Positions 1 through 5,381 of a DNA stretch of 6,237 bases are shown piece after piece (the stretch's first letter is position 1; every line of letters starts with the position of its first letter). The DNA is taken from assembly GCA_030039135.1 (NCBI GenBank), contig JASHQN010000182.1, positions 1 to 6,237 on the forward strand, in the 5' to 3' direction. Both the position numbers and the translations under genes were made by a program. Below the pieces are notes generated by a model. It did not search any database. It worked only from the letters and a program-made list of their open reading frames with translations, and had not been told where the DNA came from. This stretch comes from Thermoplasmata archaeon (GTDB lineage Archaea > Thermoplasmatota > Thermoplasmata > Lutacidiplasmatales > UBA184).

Positions 1-2
1 TT

Positions 3-122
3 GTGCGAGCCGCCGATCCGGGCGAGGTTCGCCGTATACTCGACCTCGATCCCTGGGTGAGATCCGGTCACTTGGTCGATGTCGTCGAATCCCTCGAAAT
101 CGTGCTCGGGAACCCTTCGTAA
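3..122 (+). CDS. YCII-related domain protein, C-terminal fragment
   Basis: Only the last 39 codons are in the window; the frame enters at base 3 and stops at TAA 120-122. The visible residues contain the stretch LDLDPWVRSGHLVDVVES. This matches the C-terminal pattern of YCII-family proteins: an 'aDPfvraGl' element followed by a final strand that usually ends in a hydrophobic/acidic run. The Asp-Pro-aromatic pair (D16-P17-W18 of the fragment) corresponds to the family's conserved aspartate. YCII proteins are small (about 90-110 aa) ferredoxin-like alpha/beta dimers. A few are lyases or tautomerases on aromatic breakdown products, but most have no known substrate. The other two plus-strand frames are either stopped early or arginine-rich and unlike a protein. 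It ends 81 bp before the convergent thioredoxin-like gene. The family call rests on a short tail, so it is moderately sure; that the stretch is coding is more certain. Confidence 0.7.
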   Translation: MRAADPGEVRRILDLDPWVRSGHLVDVVESLEIVLGNPS

Positions 123-203
123 CCCTCGTCCGTTCCCTGCCCGCCGCGGCGATGGATTGGGCCAGCTGCGCTGAGGGCGACCGCCGAGGCCGAGCTGCAC
201 CCG

Positions 204-584
204 CTAGGGCGGGACGGGAGGACGAGTGGTGCTGCCCAGGAACTCCGCGACGGACCGAAGGTCCCGCCCCCGGATCCCGATCCAGCGGCGACCGTCGGAT
301 CGGAACGCCGGCGATCCGTCCAGGAAGCATACGACGGTGGGCGTGATCTTGATCCGGAAAACGTCCCAGAGGGGGCTCTCGAGGTCGGTGATGTCGGCGA
401 TGGCGGGGATCGCGTCGACCCGCTTGCTCCATTCCTTGAATTTCGGGACGAAGTGACGCGTCGGCGAGCACCACGTCGCTCCGAAGGTCACCACGTAGCG
501 GCCCTGCCGGCGGAGTCGGTCGCCGTCGAAGTCGGCCGGGCCCAGGACCTCCAGGCCCGCAGAGGCCCAGCTTCGTTCGGTCAT
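204..584 (-). CDS. Thioredoxin-fold protein with a single active-site cysteine (WCSPT)
   Basis: The product is 126 aa, about the size of one thioredoxin domain. Residues 29-37 (RYVVTFGAT) form the central beta strand leading into W38-C39-S40-P41-T42, the position of the usual WCxxC site. A strand after the helix is followed by I80-T81-P82-T83, which supplies the cis-proline (P82) that packs against the active site. The nucleolytic cysteine C39 is kept, but the resolving cysteine is threonine (codon ACG). It therefore cannot form the normal intramolecular disulfide and may act as a monothiol (mixed-disulfide, glutaredoxin-like or peroxiredoxin-like) protein or as a binding protein. C86, just after the cis-proline strand, is the only other cysteine. 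There is no signal peptide, so it is probably cytosolic. I chose ATG at 584; an in-frame TTG at 608 would add eight residues with no family support. The minus-strand ATTT at 607-610 lies about 25 nt upstream of the ATG but is a weak TATA match. It is convergent with the YCII gene. Confidence 0.85.
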   Translation of the reverse strand: MTERSWASAGLEVLGPADFDGDRLRRQGRYVVTFGATWCSPTRHFVPKFKEWSKRVDAIPAIADITDLESPLWDVFRIKITPTVVCFLDGSPAFRSDGRRWIGIRGRDLRSVAEFLGSTTRPPVPP

Positions 585-894
585 CGACGGCCGTGGGACA
601 GGGGCCAAATCCCTCGGGTCCTACAAACCGCTTCCCCATGCCCGCCGGCGCTGGGGGTCGCCTCGGTTCCACGACGGTGCGTCACCGCTGCCGTTCGTTC
701 AATCGGTGGCTGCGCACCTCGGGGTCCGAGGGCCTGCCTCCTTTCGCGTGCTTAACCCGGCATCCCGGTGAGCTGCTAGCTGGGGCCTCTCTGCGCGAGC
801 GCCGCCAGCGATGTGCACCAAGATCGGGTGGGCCCCCACCCGGGGCGATGGGGCCGGCACCGGGTTTATCCATCGAAGGATCGCTCCTGGGGCG
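585..894. other. Gene-free divergent intergenic region
   Basis: This 310-bp gap separates the divergently transcribed thioredoxin-like and SRPBCC genes. Frames that cross it on either strand encode arginine-, proline- and glycine-rich text with no recognisable fold, so I call no gene. It holds the plus-strand TATA element at 865-870 and a weak minus-strand A/T element at 607-610. It also holds the first copy of a 10-bp direct repeat, GGGGCGATGG (842-851), whose second copy (889-898) contains the SRPBCC start codon. I found no tRNA-like cloverleaf or other RNA gene. Confidence 0.6.
862..872 (+). promoter_or_regulatory. TATA-box promoter for the SRPBCC gene (leaderless)
   Basis: TTTATC at 865-870 is the only A/T-rich island in this GC-rich stretch. 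Its centre is about 27 nt before the A of the ATG at 895, the usual spacing between an archaeal box A and the transcription start. The transcript would thus begin at or next to the start codon. No Shine-Dalgarno sequence precedes the ATG, which agrees with a leaderless mRNA. Confidence 0.65.
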
Positions 895-1380
895 ATGGCG
901 ACGTGGAGGCGGTACCGGATCTCGGTCGACTTCCACGTTCCCCTGTCGTTCGCCTACCGCTGGTGCACCGATTACACTCCTGAAGATGGGGAGTTCAGCG
1001 GCGAGGATCGGGCGATCCACCTCGAACGGAGGATCATTGACCGAAGCCCGGGACGAGTGGTGTTCGAAAATCTCTACGATCAGGGCGGCGGTTGGGGTTG
1101 GGAGCGGCACGTGGTGACGCTGCGCCCGCCGGACCGTTGGCACTGCGTCGGTCGCGGAAACTACCACGAGTCGATCCTCGACTATCAGCTGGTGCCGCTC
1201 ACGGACCGGAGCACCCGGCTCAACATGGTCTGGAGATCGCGGCCCGTCGGCGTTGCCCCCGGGCCCCGACCCGCGCGTTCCGCGGTTCAGCGCCATGTGA
1301 CCGGGCTCTGGAAACGACGGGCCGGGGCACTCGAACTCGAGTATCGCTCGAGCCTCCGAGCTCGGACCGTCACGGGATGA
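895..1380 (+). CDS. SRPBCC (START-like / polyketide cyclase-like) family protein
   Basis: The product is 161 aa. The opening strand (RRYRISVDFHVPLSFAYRW, residues 5-23) has the signature start of SRPBCC helix-grip proteins: a beta strand with hydrophobic alternation, then a proline and a short helix whose 'W.td' (W23-C24-T25-D26) follows. Antiparallel strands come next (44-50, 54-60, 69-77, 81-88, 95-101, 107-114). The segment from about 128 to 153 is the long C-terminal helix that closes the ligand cavity. Members bind hydrophobic ligands or act as cyclases, hydratases or ligand carriers; nothing here names the ligand. It has no signal peptide or TM segment, so it is soluble. I chose ATG 895 because a TATA element sits 27 nt upstream and the strand begins at once; an ATG at 811 would add 28 residues that do not look like protein. 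Its last 11 bp overlap the end of the convergent dehydrogenase gene. Confidence 0.8.
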   Translation: MATWRRYRISVDFHVPLSFAYRWCTDYTPEDGEFSGEDRAIHLERRIIDRSPGRVVFENLYDQGGGWGWERHVVTLRPPDRWHCVGRGNYHESILDYQLVPLTDRSTRLNMVWRSRPVGVAPGPRPARSAVQRHVTGLWKRRAGALELEYRSSLRARTVTG

Positions 1381-2440
1381 GCACGGCCCGGCCTCGGATT
1401 CCCCCGTGCTCAAGCTGTTCGAGCACCGCGTTGGCGTCCTCCAACGGGTACGACCGGGAGACGACCGGGACGATCACTCCGCGACGCGCGAGGTCGACCA
1501 TCTCGGCCAACTGGGACAGCGTCCCCGTGAAGTTACCCAGCACCTCCGCACCAAGGAGCGGGAGCATCGGGAGGGGCAGCGTCATCCCGCCCCCGACCAG
1601 ACCCACTTCGACCAGCCGGCCCTCGTGCCCCAGGAGACGGAAACCGAGCGATGCGGTTCGAGGCGTCCCGACGTAGTCGATCACGGCATCGGCCCCCCTA
1701 CCGTCGTTCGCTCGCTTTACCTGGGCCACGACGTCCTTCGCCTCAACTTTGACAGTGTTGAAGACGTAGTCGGCCCCGAGTCCGGAAGCGTGCTCGAGCT
1801 TCGCATCGTCGACGTCCGCCACGGCCACTCGGGCATTCGTCGTCTTCTTGGCGAGCTGGATCGCGATGCTTCCCACCCCGCCAGCTCCGATGAGGAACAC
1901 TAGGTCGCTCGGTCGAAGCTCGCATCTGCGGACCGAGCTGAGGGCGGTGATCCCGGCGCATCCAAGAGGAGCAGCTTGGGGGCTCGTTAGCCCCTTGGCG
2001 GGAACGAGGTACCGGACATCCGGGACGACGACGCGTTCGGCATATCCCCCGTCCCGCATGAAACCGAGGAATCGCTGAGCCCCTTCGCACTGGTTCTCCC
2101 GACCGGCGGCACACTTGCGGCATTGACCACATCCGATCCACGGGTAGACTACGACCTCGTCACCTTCTCGAAGTCCGGAAGCACCGGCTCCCGGTCCGAG
2201 CGACTCGATGGTGCCAGCGATCTCGTGGCCGGGGGTCAACGGGAGGACCGCACCCCCGGCCGTGGTCGATAACTTCCTCCCGTCGCCCAGGTCGTACGCT
2301 CCGGAAATCAGATGGAGGTCGGAATGGCAGACGCCCGCGGCCCCGACCTTGACGATCGCCGCATGCTCCGGAACCGGCGGGAGGTCAACGGCCTCGGCCC
2401 GGAGGGGCCGGCCTTCTGCGACAAGTCTCATGGCGCGCAT
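1370..2440 (-). CDS. Zinc-dependent NAD-type alcohol dehydrogenase (MDR superfamily, Sulfolobus ADH-like)
   Basis: This is a full-length (356 aa) medium-chain dehydrogenase that interconverts alcohols and aldehydes or ketones in the cytosol. The GroES-like catalytic domain (about 1-150) has the catalytic zinc site C38 (GVCHSD), H72-E73 (TPGHEIAGTIES) and C161 (APLGCAGITA). The structural zinc loop is complete: C104-x2-C107-x2-C110-x7-C118. The Rossmann domain starts at GAGGVG (185-190). D209, at the end of the second strand (VAVADV), points to NAD(H) rather than NADP(H). The C-terminal segment PLEDANAVLEQL (332-343) and final GRAVLIP are typical of the family. Sulfolobus-type ADH has the same order and spacing, as far as I can recall that protein. 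The ATG at 2440 overlaps the stop of the upstream Nudix-like gene as TAATG, which indicates translational coupling. An in-frame ATG at 2431 (residue 4) is a possible alternative start. No promoter of its own is evident. The physiological substrate cannot be read from the sequence. Confidence 0.95.
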   Translation of the reverse strand: MRAMRLVAEGRPLRAEAVDLPPVPEHAAIVKVGAAGVCHSDLHLISGAYDLGDGRKLSTTAGGAVLPLTPGHEIAGTIESLGPGAGASGLREGDEVVVYPWIGCGQCRKCAAGRENQCEGAQRFLGFMRDGGYAERVVVPDVRYLVPAKGLTSPQAAPLGCAGITALSSVRRCELRPSDLVFLIGAGGVGSIAIQLAKKTTNARVAVADVDDAKLEHASGLGADYVFNTVKVEAKDVVAQVKRANDGRGADAVIDYVGTPRTASLGFRLLGHEGRLVEVGLVGGGMTLPLPMLPLLGAEVLGNFTGTLSQLAEMVDLARRGVIVPVVSRSYPLEDANAVLEQLEHGGIRGRAVLIP

Positions 2441-2442
2441 TA
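2438..2442 (-). promoter_or_regulatory. TAATG stop/start overlap (translational coupling)
   Basis: On the minus strand the TAA of the Nudix-like gene and the ATG of the alcohol dehydrogenase share one base. This overlap commonly lets a terminating ribosome restart on the next gene. It supports a bicistronic mRNA and is the best sign for the 2440 start of the dehydrogenase. Confidence 0.75.
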
Positions 2443-2994
2443 TGCGAGGAAGCCGGCGAGGGCCAGCACATCGAACTGAGAGCGGCCGACGTCCCGGGAA
2501 TCAAGCTCCGACGGACGGTGAAACTTGAGCTCCCTCCACGGCGGCGAGGAAAGAGGGCGGCCCTGCGGCCACGTACCTTCGAAGAGGAAGCTCAGATCCC
2601 AGTGCAATCCCTTTCCCGCCGGCTCGGGTCGCTGCCAGGCCTCCGAAGTGACCTTTGGGCCCTCCAGCGCCAGTCGATCGATCCCCAATTGGTCCTTGAG
2701 GATCGCTCGTGCGGCCTCCTCCGGAGCTTCGAAGAGGCGCAGCTGACGGGAGGGCAACATCCACCGATCCCCCATGGTCGCGATGCGACGTCGGGACATC
2801 CCTCCGATGGTCTCCCACGGGGCGTCCGGGTCGATCCGCCCGAGCAGCACGCGATCGGAGCCTCTCTCGGGCCGGAGCAGGACGAACGCGTTGAGGCAGA
2901 GCCCGTCGTCGGGGACCGAGGAGTAGACCGGGTCATCGGGCGGCGGGTTCGGTCGGAAACGACTGACCTTCGGCGGATGAGGCTCCTCGCGCAT
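2440..2994 (-). CDS. Nudix-fold protein with degenerate Nudix box
   Basis: The product is 184 aa from ATG 2994. A strand at 31-41 (GLCLNAFVLLR) and VLLGRI (49-54) resemble the Nudix core sheet. Residues 78-105 (WMLPSR through AILKDQLGI) align with the Nudix box G-x5-E-x7-REUxEExGU. E89 and G104-I105 keep register, but the glycine-glycine is lost (P81-S82-R83) and the catalytic REUxEE is A97-I-L-K-D101-Q102. A later strand, HWDLSFLFEG (131-140), is also Nudix-like. Only D101 remains of the metal-binding acids, so hydrolysis of a nucleoside diphosphate-X substrate is doubtful; it may be a binding or regulatory protein. The long insert between core strands and box (55-77) is unusual. A GTG at 3015 could start the protein seven residues earlier; neither start has a clear TATA element. 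TAA at 2440-2442 overlaps the dehydrogenase ATG, so both are probably made from one mRNA. Coding status is firm; the family assignment is moderate. Confidence 0.75.
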   Translation of the reverse strand: MREEPHPPKVSRFRPNPPPDDPVYSSVPDDGLCLNAFVLLRPERGSDRVLLGRIDPDAPWETIGGMSRRRIATMGDRWMLPSRQLRLFEAPEEAARAILKDQLGIDRLALEGPKVTSEAWQRPEPAGKGLHWDLSFLFEGTWPQGRPLSSPPWRELKFHRPSELDSRDVGRSQFDVLALAGFLA

Positions 2995-3117
2995 CGAGAC
3001 CCGGGTCCGGCACACGGTGGGGCCACTTGACCTCTCGGCCCGCCGAACGTACGGGAGGGGGCGCTCGGCTCCGCTCTATCGGTTGCCGCGGTCGAGTGAC
3101 CGTTCCCTTCGCCCGCA

Positions 3118-3128
3118 GCTACATGAAC
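3118..3128 (+). promoter_or_regulatory. TATA-like promoter for the zinc-ribbon gene
   Basis: TACATGAA at 3120-3127 is centred about 27 nt before the GTG at 3151, the same spacing seen at the SRPBCC and proline-rich protein genes. The match to a TATA box is weaker here because of the internal C and G. No Shine-Dalgarno sequence is present before the GTG. Confidence 0.45.
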
Positions 3129-3150
3129 AGGGTCCGACGAATGTCGAACG

Positions 3151-3555
3151 GTGGAGGCCGGCCGCTGCCCGTACTGCGGGACGCTCAACGCCGGAGGCAG
3201 TCGGTTCTGCTCGAACTGCGGGCGCCGAGTGCCGGTGCGCCAGCCGCCGCTCGAGCTCCGCCCATACACCGCCTTGCGTCCGCAGCTCGATCCCATCGAT
3301 CCGCCCCCTCCGCGGTACGCGCGACGGGTCGCGCTTACGCTGGGGGCGGCGCTCGTGATCGTCGGCGCGATGCTTCTGATCGTGGATGGGATCGTCAGTG
3401 CAGCGACCTCGGGGGCGAGCGGTGCATGCCCAACGGGACCGAACGCATCGCCTTGCGTCGGTCCCATCTTCGAATATCTGTTCGTCGTGCCCGGTTTCGC
3501 GCTGCTCACTGTGGGAGGGCTCCTCGCGGCGGTGGCGTTCCTGCGAACTCTCTGA
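3151..3555 (+). CDS. Zinc-ribbon membrane protein with two TM segments
   Basis: The product is 134 aa. An N-terminal zinc ribbon has C6-P-Y-C9-G and C20-S-N-C23-G, two knuckles 10 residues apart, enough to bind one Zn. A proline-rich linker (31-56) leads to TM1 (about 60-84), a short outside loop (85-106) and TM2 (about 107-131). The positive-inside rule (R55, R58, R59 before TM1) puts the ribbon in the cytoplasm. The loop has two cysteines (C93, C102) that could form a disulfide on the cell exterior. Proteins with this zinc-ribbon-plus-TM build are common and poorly understood in archaea; a partner or role cannot be assigned. The start is well fixed: an in-frame TGA lies at 3124-3126 and GTG 3151 is the first start after it, five codons before the first zinc ligand. 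It is divergent from the Nudix-like gene and convergent, 122 bp away, with the multi-pass membrane gene. Confidence 0.85.
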   Translation: MEAGRCPYCGTLNAGGSRFCSNCGRRVPVRQPPLELRPYTALRPQLDPIDPPPPRYARRVALTLGAALVIVGAMLLIVDGIVSAATSGASGACPTGPNASPCVGPIFEYLFVVPGFALLTVGGLLAAVAFLRTL

Positions 3556-3677
3556 CGGTCCCTGAATCGCCGGGGGTCGATCTCGGGGTTACCCCTCCCA
3601 GATGCGATCGCTGGGGACGAGCTCTGCCGGACCGGTCTCGGAGTTCGGTCCCCGGCTCTCGGAGCGAGAGCGGCTCG

Positions 3678-4550
3678 CTAGACTTCGGTGGTCGTTCCTT
3701 CGGGATCGTCCGTGACCTTCAATCGGCCGAAGTGGAACGAGCGGCTTCGTGACCGCCATGCGCGCGATACGAATCGTTGTTGGGCGCGCGCCTCCGTTCG
3801 CGAGAACGCCAGGCTGACGTACCAGGCGGCCGGCGCGTAGAGGAGGACGGACGTGAAGAACAACGCCGGATCGAAGACGACCCCGGGCAGCACCTCGAGC
3901 TCGAGGATGCTGGCGCCTCCGACGACCAGGAGGAGGATCGCGAGCCAGAGCAAGGGGAACTCGAGCGAGTCGGTGATCCGGCTCCGCAGCCGACTCGCGA
4001 GGAAGGGAGCCGCGGGAGCGATGAGCAGCGCCAAGCCGAGCCCCGCCAGCACCTCGTCGACGAAGAATCGGAACGGTGCTCCGATTGCCAGGCGGGGCGC
4101 GAGGTCGCCCCGTTTCACCACGAGGATCATGAAGATCAGCTCGAAGCCCAACGTGATCAGCAAGAGGATCGCGAACCGTCCCCAGACCTCGCGCGCCGTG
4201 TCGGGACGCTGCGGCGGGGTGACGATCACGTGGCGATGGACACCCGGGATGCGGGCGATCAACGCCAGCACGCCGAACGCGACGTACTCACCGAACAGTA
4301 ACGATGCTACGTAGGCCGTCGCGTACCAAAGAATCGAGTAGCCCGCGGTGATCGCGAGGAGGAGAACGGTGACCCCGACCAACTTCTCCCCGGTCCACCG
4401 CGCCTCGGAGTGAAAGAACAGGGTTACGACCGCCACGTAGCCGAGCACGAGAGCGAACGGGACGAGCCACATCAGGAGCACGGGCAGTCGGGTCGAGGGC
4501 TCGGGCACGCGGGGAGGCGGGCTTAGGGTCCCCGAAGCGCCAGCGGTCAA
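3678..4550 (-). CDS. Multi-pass membrane protein, unknown function
   Basis: The product is 290 aa and I do not recognise a family. Hydrophobic segments suitable for membrane crossing lie near 23-46, 56-80, 84-100 (marginal), 125-146, 163-185, 197-217 and 226-249, so six or seven helices. A proline-rich N-terminal stretch (11-20) precedes TM1. A loop with several basic residues and prolines (100-124) sits mid-protein. The C-terminal tail (251-290) is first strongly basic (several RSR repeats at 265-271) and then acidic, and is probably cytoplasmic. No catalytic or metal-binding motif stands out, and there are no cysteines. TTG at 4550 is taken as start because an in-frame TGA lies a few codons upstream (about 4557-4559) and a TATA element is centred 30 nt away. 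The next in-frame ATG (residue 27) would cut into TM1. The ATG at 4560 is in another frame. Confidence 0.75.
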   Translation of the reverse strand: MTAGASGTLSPPPRVPEPSTRLPVLLMWLVPFALVLGYVAVVTLFFHSEARWTGEKLVGVTVLLLAITAGYSILWYATAYVASLLFGEYVAFGVLALIARIPGVHRHVIVTPPQRPDTAREVWGRFAILLLITLGFELIFMILVVKRGDLAPRLAIGAPFRFFVDEVLAGLGLALLIAPAAPFLASRLRSRITDSLEFPLLWLAILLLVVGGASILELEVLPGVVFDPALFFTSVLLYAPAAWYVSLAFSRTEARAQQRFVSRAWRSRSRSFHFGRLKVTDDPEGTTTEV

Positions 4551-4569
4551 GTCGGGTCATACTCGGGGC

Positions 4570-4599
4570 CTGACCGCATAAAGAGCTGACCGAGGTCAG
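4570..4599. promoter_or_regulatory. CTGACC half-sites around a TATA box (possible operator)
   Basis: CTGACC occurs at 4570-4575 and 4586-4591, and its reverse complement GGTCAG at 4594-4599. The last two form a 6-2-6 inverted repeat (CTGACC-GA-GGTCAG), and the first is a direct repeat 16 bp away. The sites lie on both sides of the TATA element at 4578-4583, where a bound factor would block or assist TBP/TFB. That three hexamer copies fall within 30 bp is seen directly; the operator role is inference. Confidence 0.4.
4576..4584 (-). promoter_or_regulatory. TATA-box promoter for the multi-pass membrane protein
   Basis: Read on the minus strand, CTTTATGC (4583-4576) is the single A/T island in this stretch. 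Its centre is about 30 nt upstream of the TTG at 4550, giving a leader of only a few nucleotides. It is tightly flanked by CTGACC copies at 4570-4575 and 4586-4591. On the plus strand the same bases read CATAAAG and could also serve a rightward transcript. Confidence 0.55.
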
Positions 4600-4601
4600 G
4601 A

Positions 4602-4826
4602 ATGGCTCGCACGTATCCCGCCGTCGGCGCCAAGGCACCACTCCCCCGCCCGAGACGCGTCGGCGAGTACCGACCTTTAGTCGGCCCCACCGAGCTTAGC
4701 GGGCAGCGTGAAGCCTGCCCGCTCATCGGCGGACGATGCGTCTCCGAGGAGTTTGGCTGCGCCGAGTGCGACGACGGTAACCGCGGGCTCGGGGCAGACC
4801 CCCGGCTCAGATCGGTAGGAACGTGA
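4602..4826 (+). CDS. Doubtful small ORF with four cysteines
   Basis: This 74-codon frame starts at ATG 4602 and ends at TGA 4824-4826. The encoded peptide has C39, C46, C53 and C56 (C-x6-C-x6-C-x2-C), which could bind a metal. Third codon positions are mostly G or C, as in real genes here. A plus-strand CATAAAG lies about 23 nt upstream, slightly short for a leaderless start. Against it: I recognise no family, the N-terminal half is arginine/proline-rich like non-coding frames of GC-rich DNA, a 9-bp hairpin lies within it, and its end runs 20 bp into the oppositely oriented neighbour. I list it as a possibility only. Confidence 0.2.
   Translation: MARTYPAVGAKAPLPRPRRVGEYRPLVGPTELSGQREACPLIGGRCVSEEFGCAECDDGNRGLGADPRLRSVGT
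4698..4723. repeat. Perfect 9-bp inverted repeat (hairpin)
   Basis: AGCGGGCAG (4698-4706) and CTGCCCGCT (4715-4723) pair perfectly around an 8-nt loop. It lies about 84 nt beyond the stop of the minus-strand proline-rich protein gene and upstream of the multi-pass membrane gene, so it may be a 3'-end structure of the former. There is no T-run after it on either strand. Archaeal termination relies mainly on T-runs, so calling it a terminator would be a guess. Confidence 0.6.
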
Positions 4827-5238
4827 GGATCCAAACCAGGAGGATCAGCGCGATCAGGAACGTTAGCGAGTTCCTCCACTGCGACGCCACCATCACTCGG
4901 GCCTGGCCGTCCGAGATTACCGAGGACGACGGGCCGAGGACGTAGCGCAGCTTCATTCCGGCGCCAGCCGCGAGCGCGCCCAGGCCCAGGGTCCAGAGCA
5001 GCCGGGTGACGAACACAGCATCGTCCATGAAGCCGACGTTCGGGGTCGTGGACGGATTCAGACCGATCACGCCAACGAGCGTCCCCACGAACACCAGCAG
5101 AAGCCCGAGGGCCTTGGTCGCGAGGGAGACCAGCGACCAATCGATCGGACGGCCCATGGGTCGCGCGGGAGTGGCCCACGCCGAAGGCGCGGGTCCTGGG
5201 GGGAGGTTCGGCGGAGGCGGCGGCGGTGCCCCTGACAT
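4807..5238 (-). CDS. Small membrane protein with proline-rich N-terminus and three TM segments
   Basis: The product is 143 aa with no recognised family. Residues 1-31 are disordered, with a run of six prolines (5-10) and further PP/PAP motifs. Three hydrophobic segments follow: about 36-60, 75-95 and 122-141, the last reaching almost to the C-terminus. The short loops hold N61-P62-S63 after TM1 and a polar stretch (96-121, KLRYVLGPSSS onward) before TM3. No cysteine, histidine cluster or catalytic motif is visible. The ATG at 5238 is well supported: a TATA box lies exactly one leaderless spacing upstream, and the in-frame extension beyond it is arginine-rich and unlike protein. The proline-rich tail plus small helical core looks like archaeal membrane proteins of unknown role; the tail may be a protein-interaction segment. 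It is a separate unit from the next minus-strand gene, 256 bp downstream. Confidence 0.8.
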   Translation of the reverse strand: MSGAPPPPPPNLPPGPAPSAWATPARPMGRPIDWSLVSLATKALGLLLVFVGTLVGVIGLNPSTTPNVGFMDDAVFVTRLLWTLGLGALAAGAGMKLRYVLGPSSSVISDGQARVMVASQWRNSLTFLIALILLVWILTFLPI

Positions 5239-5261
5239 GGTGGACGTCACGCGCGCCCATC

Positions 5262-5275
5262 CTATATCTTTCCAT
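5262..5275 (-). promoter_or_regulatory. TATA box with BRE-like element (leaderless)
   Basis: Read on the minus strand, TGGAAAGATATAGG holds a TATA box (GATATAG, 5268-5262) preceded by a purine-rich TGGAAA stretch that fits a TFB-recognition element. The TATA centre (5265) is 27 nt from the A of the ATG at 5238. This is the best archaeal promoter in the window and anchors the leaderless reading of the others. Confidence 0.75.
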
Positions 5276-5381
5276 TGGCGGGAGGACCAGCACCCCCGCG
5301 CCCGGGCTCCGTGCGTTTCCTCGCGCGTCCGGCCCCGCGTCCTGTCCCGTACTTCCGTGGATCGAGCGCGGGACGGGCGGG

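Noticed and set aside
123..203. Terminators between the convergent YCII and thioredoxin-like genes
   Set aside because: There is no T-run on either strand and no strong hairpin in the 81-bp gap.
682..1413. Long minus-strand frame (243 codons) opposite the SRPBCC gene
   Set aside because: It is arginine-, proline- and serine-rich with no fold signal and lies antisense to a gene with a clear SRPBCC pattern and promoter.
2592..3509. 305-codon minus-strand frame spanning the Nudix-like and zinc-ribbon genes
   Set aside because: Its text is low-complexity serine/arginine-rich, and it conflicts with two better-supported genes.
3777..4301. Acidic/glutamine-rich plus-strand frame opposite the multi-pass membrane protein
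   Set aside because: Its E/D/Q/R-rich composition is what the complement of hydrophobic codons yields in GC-rich DNA; it has no start signal.
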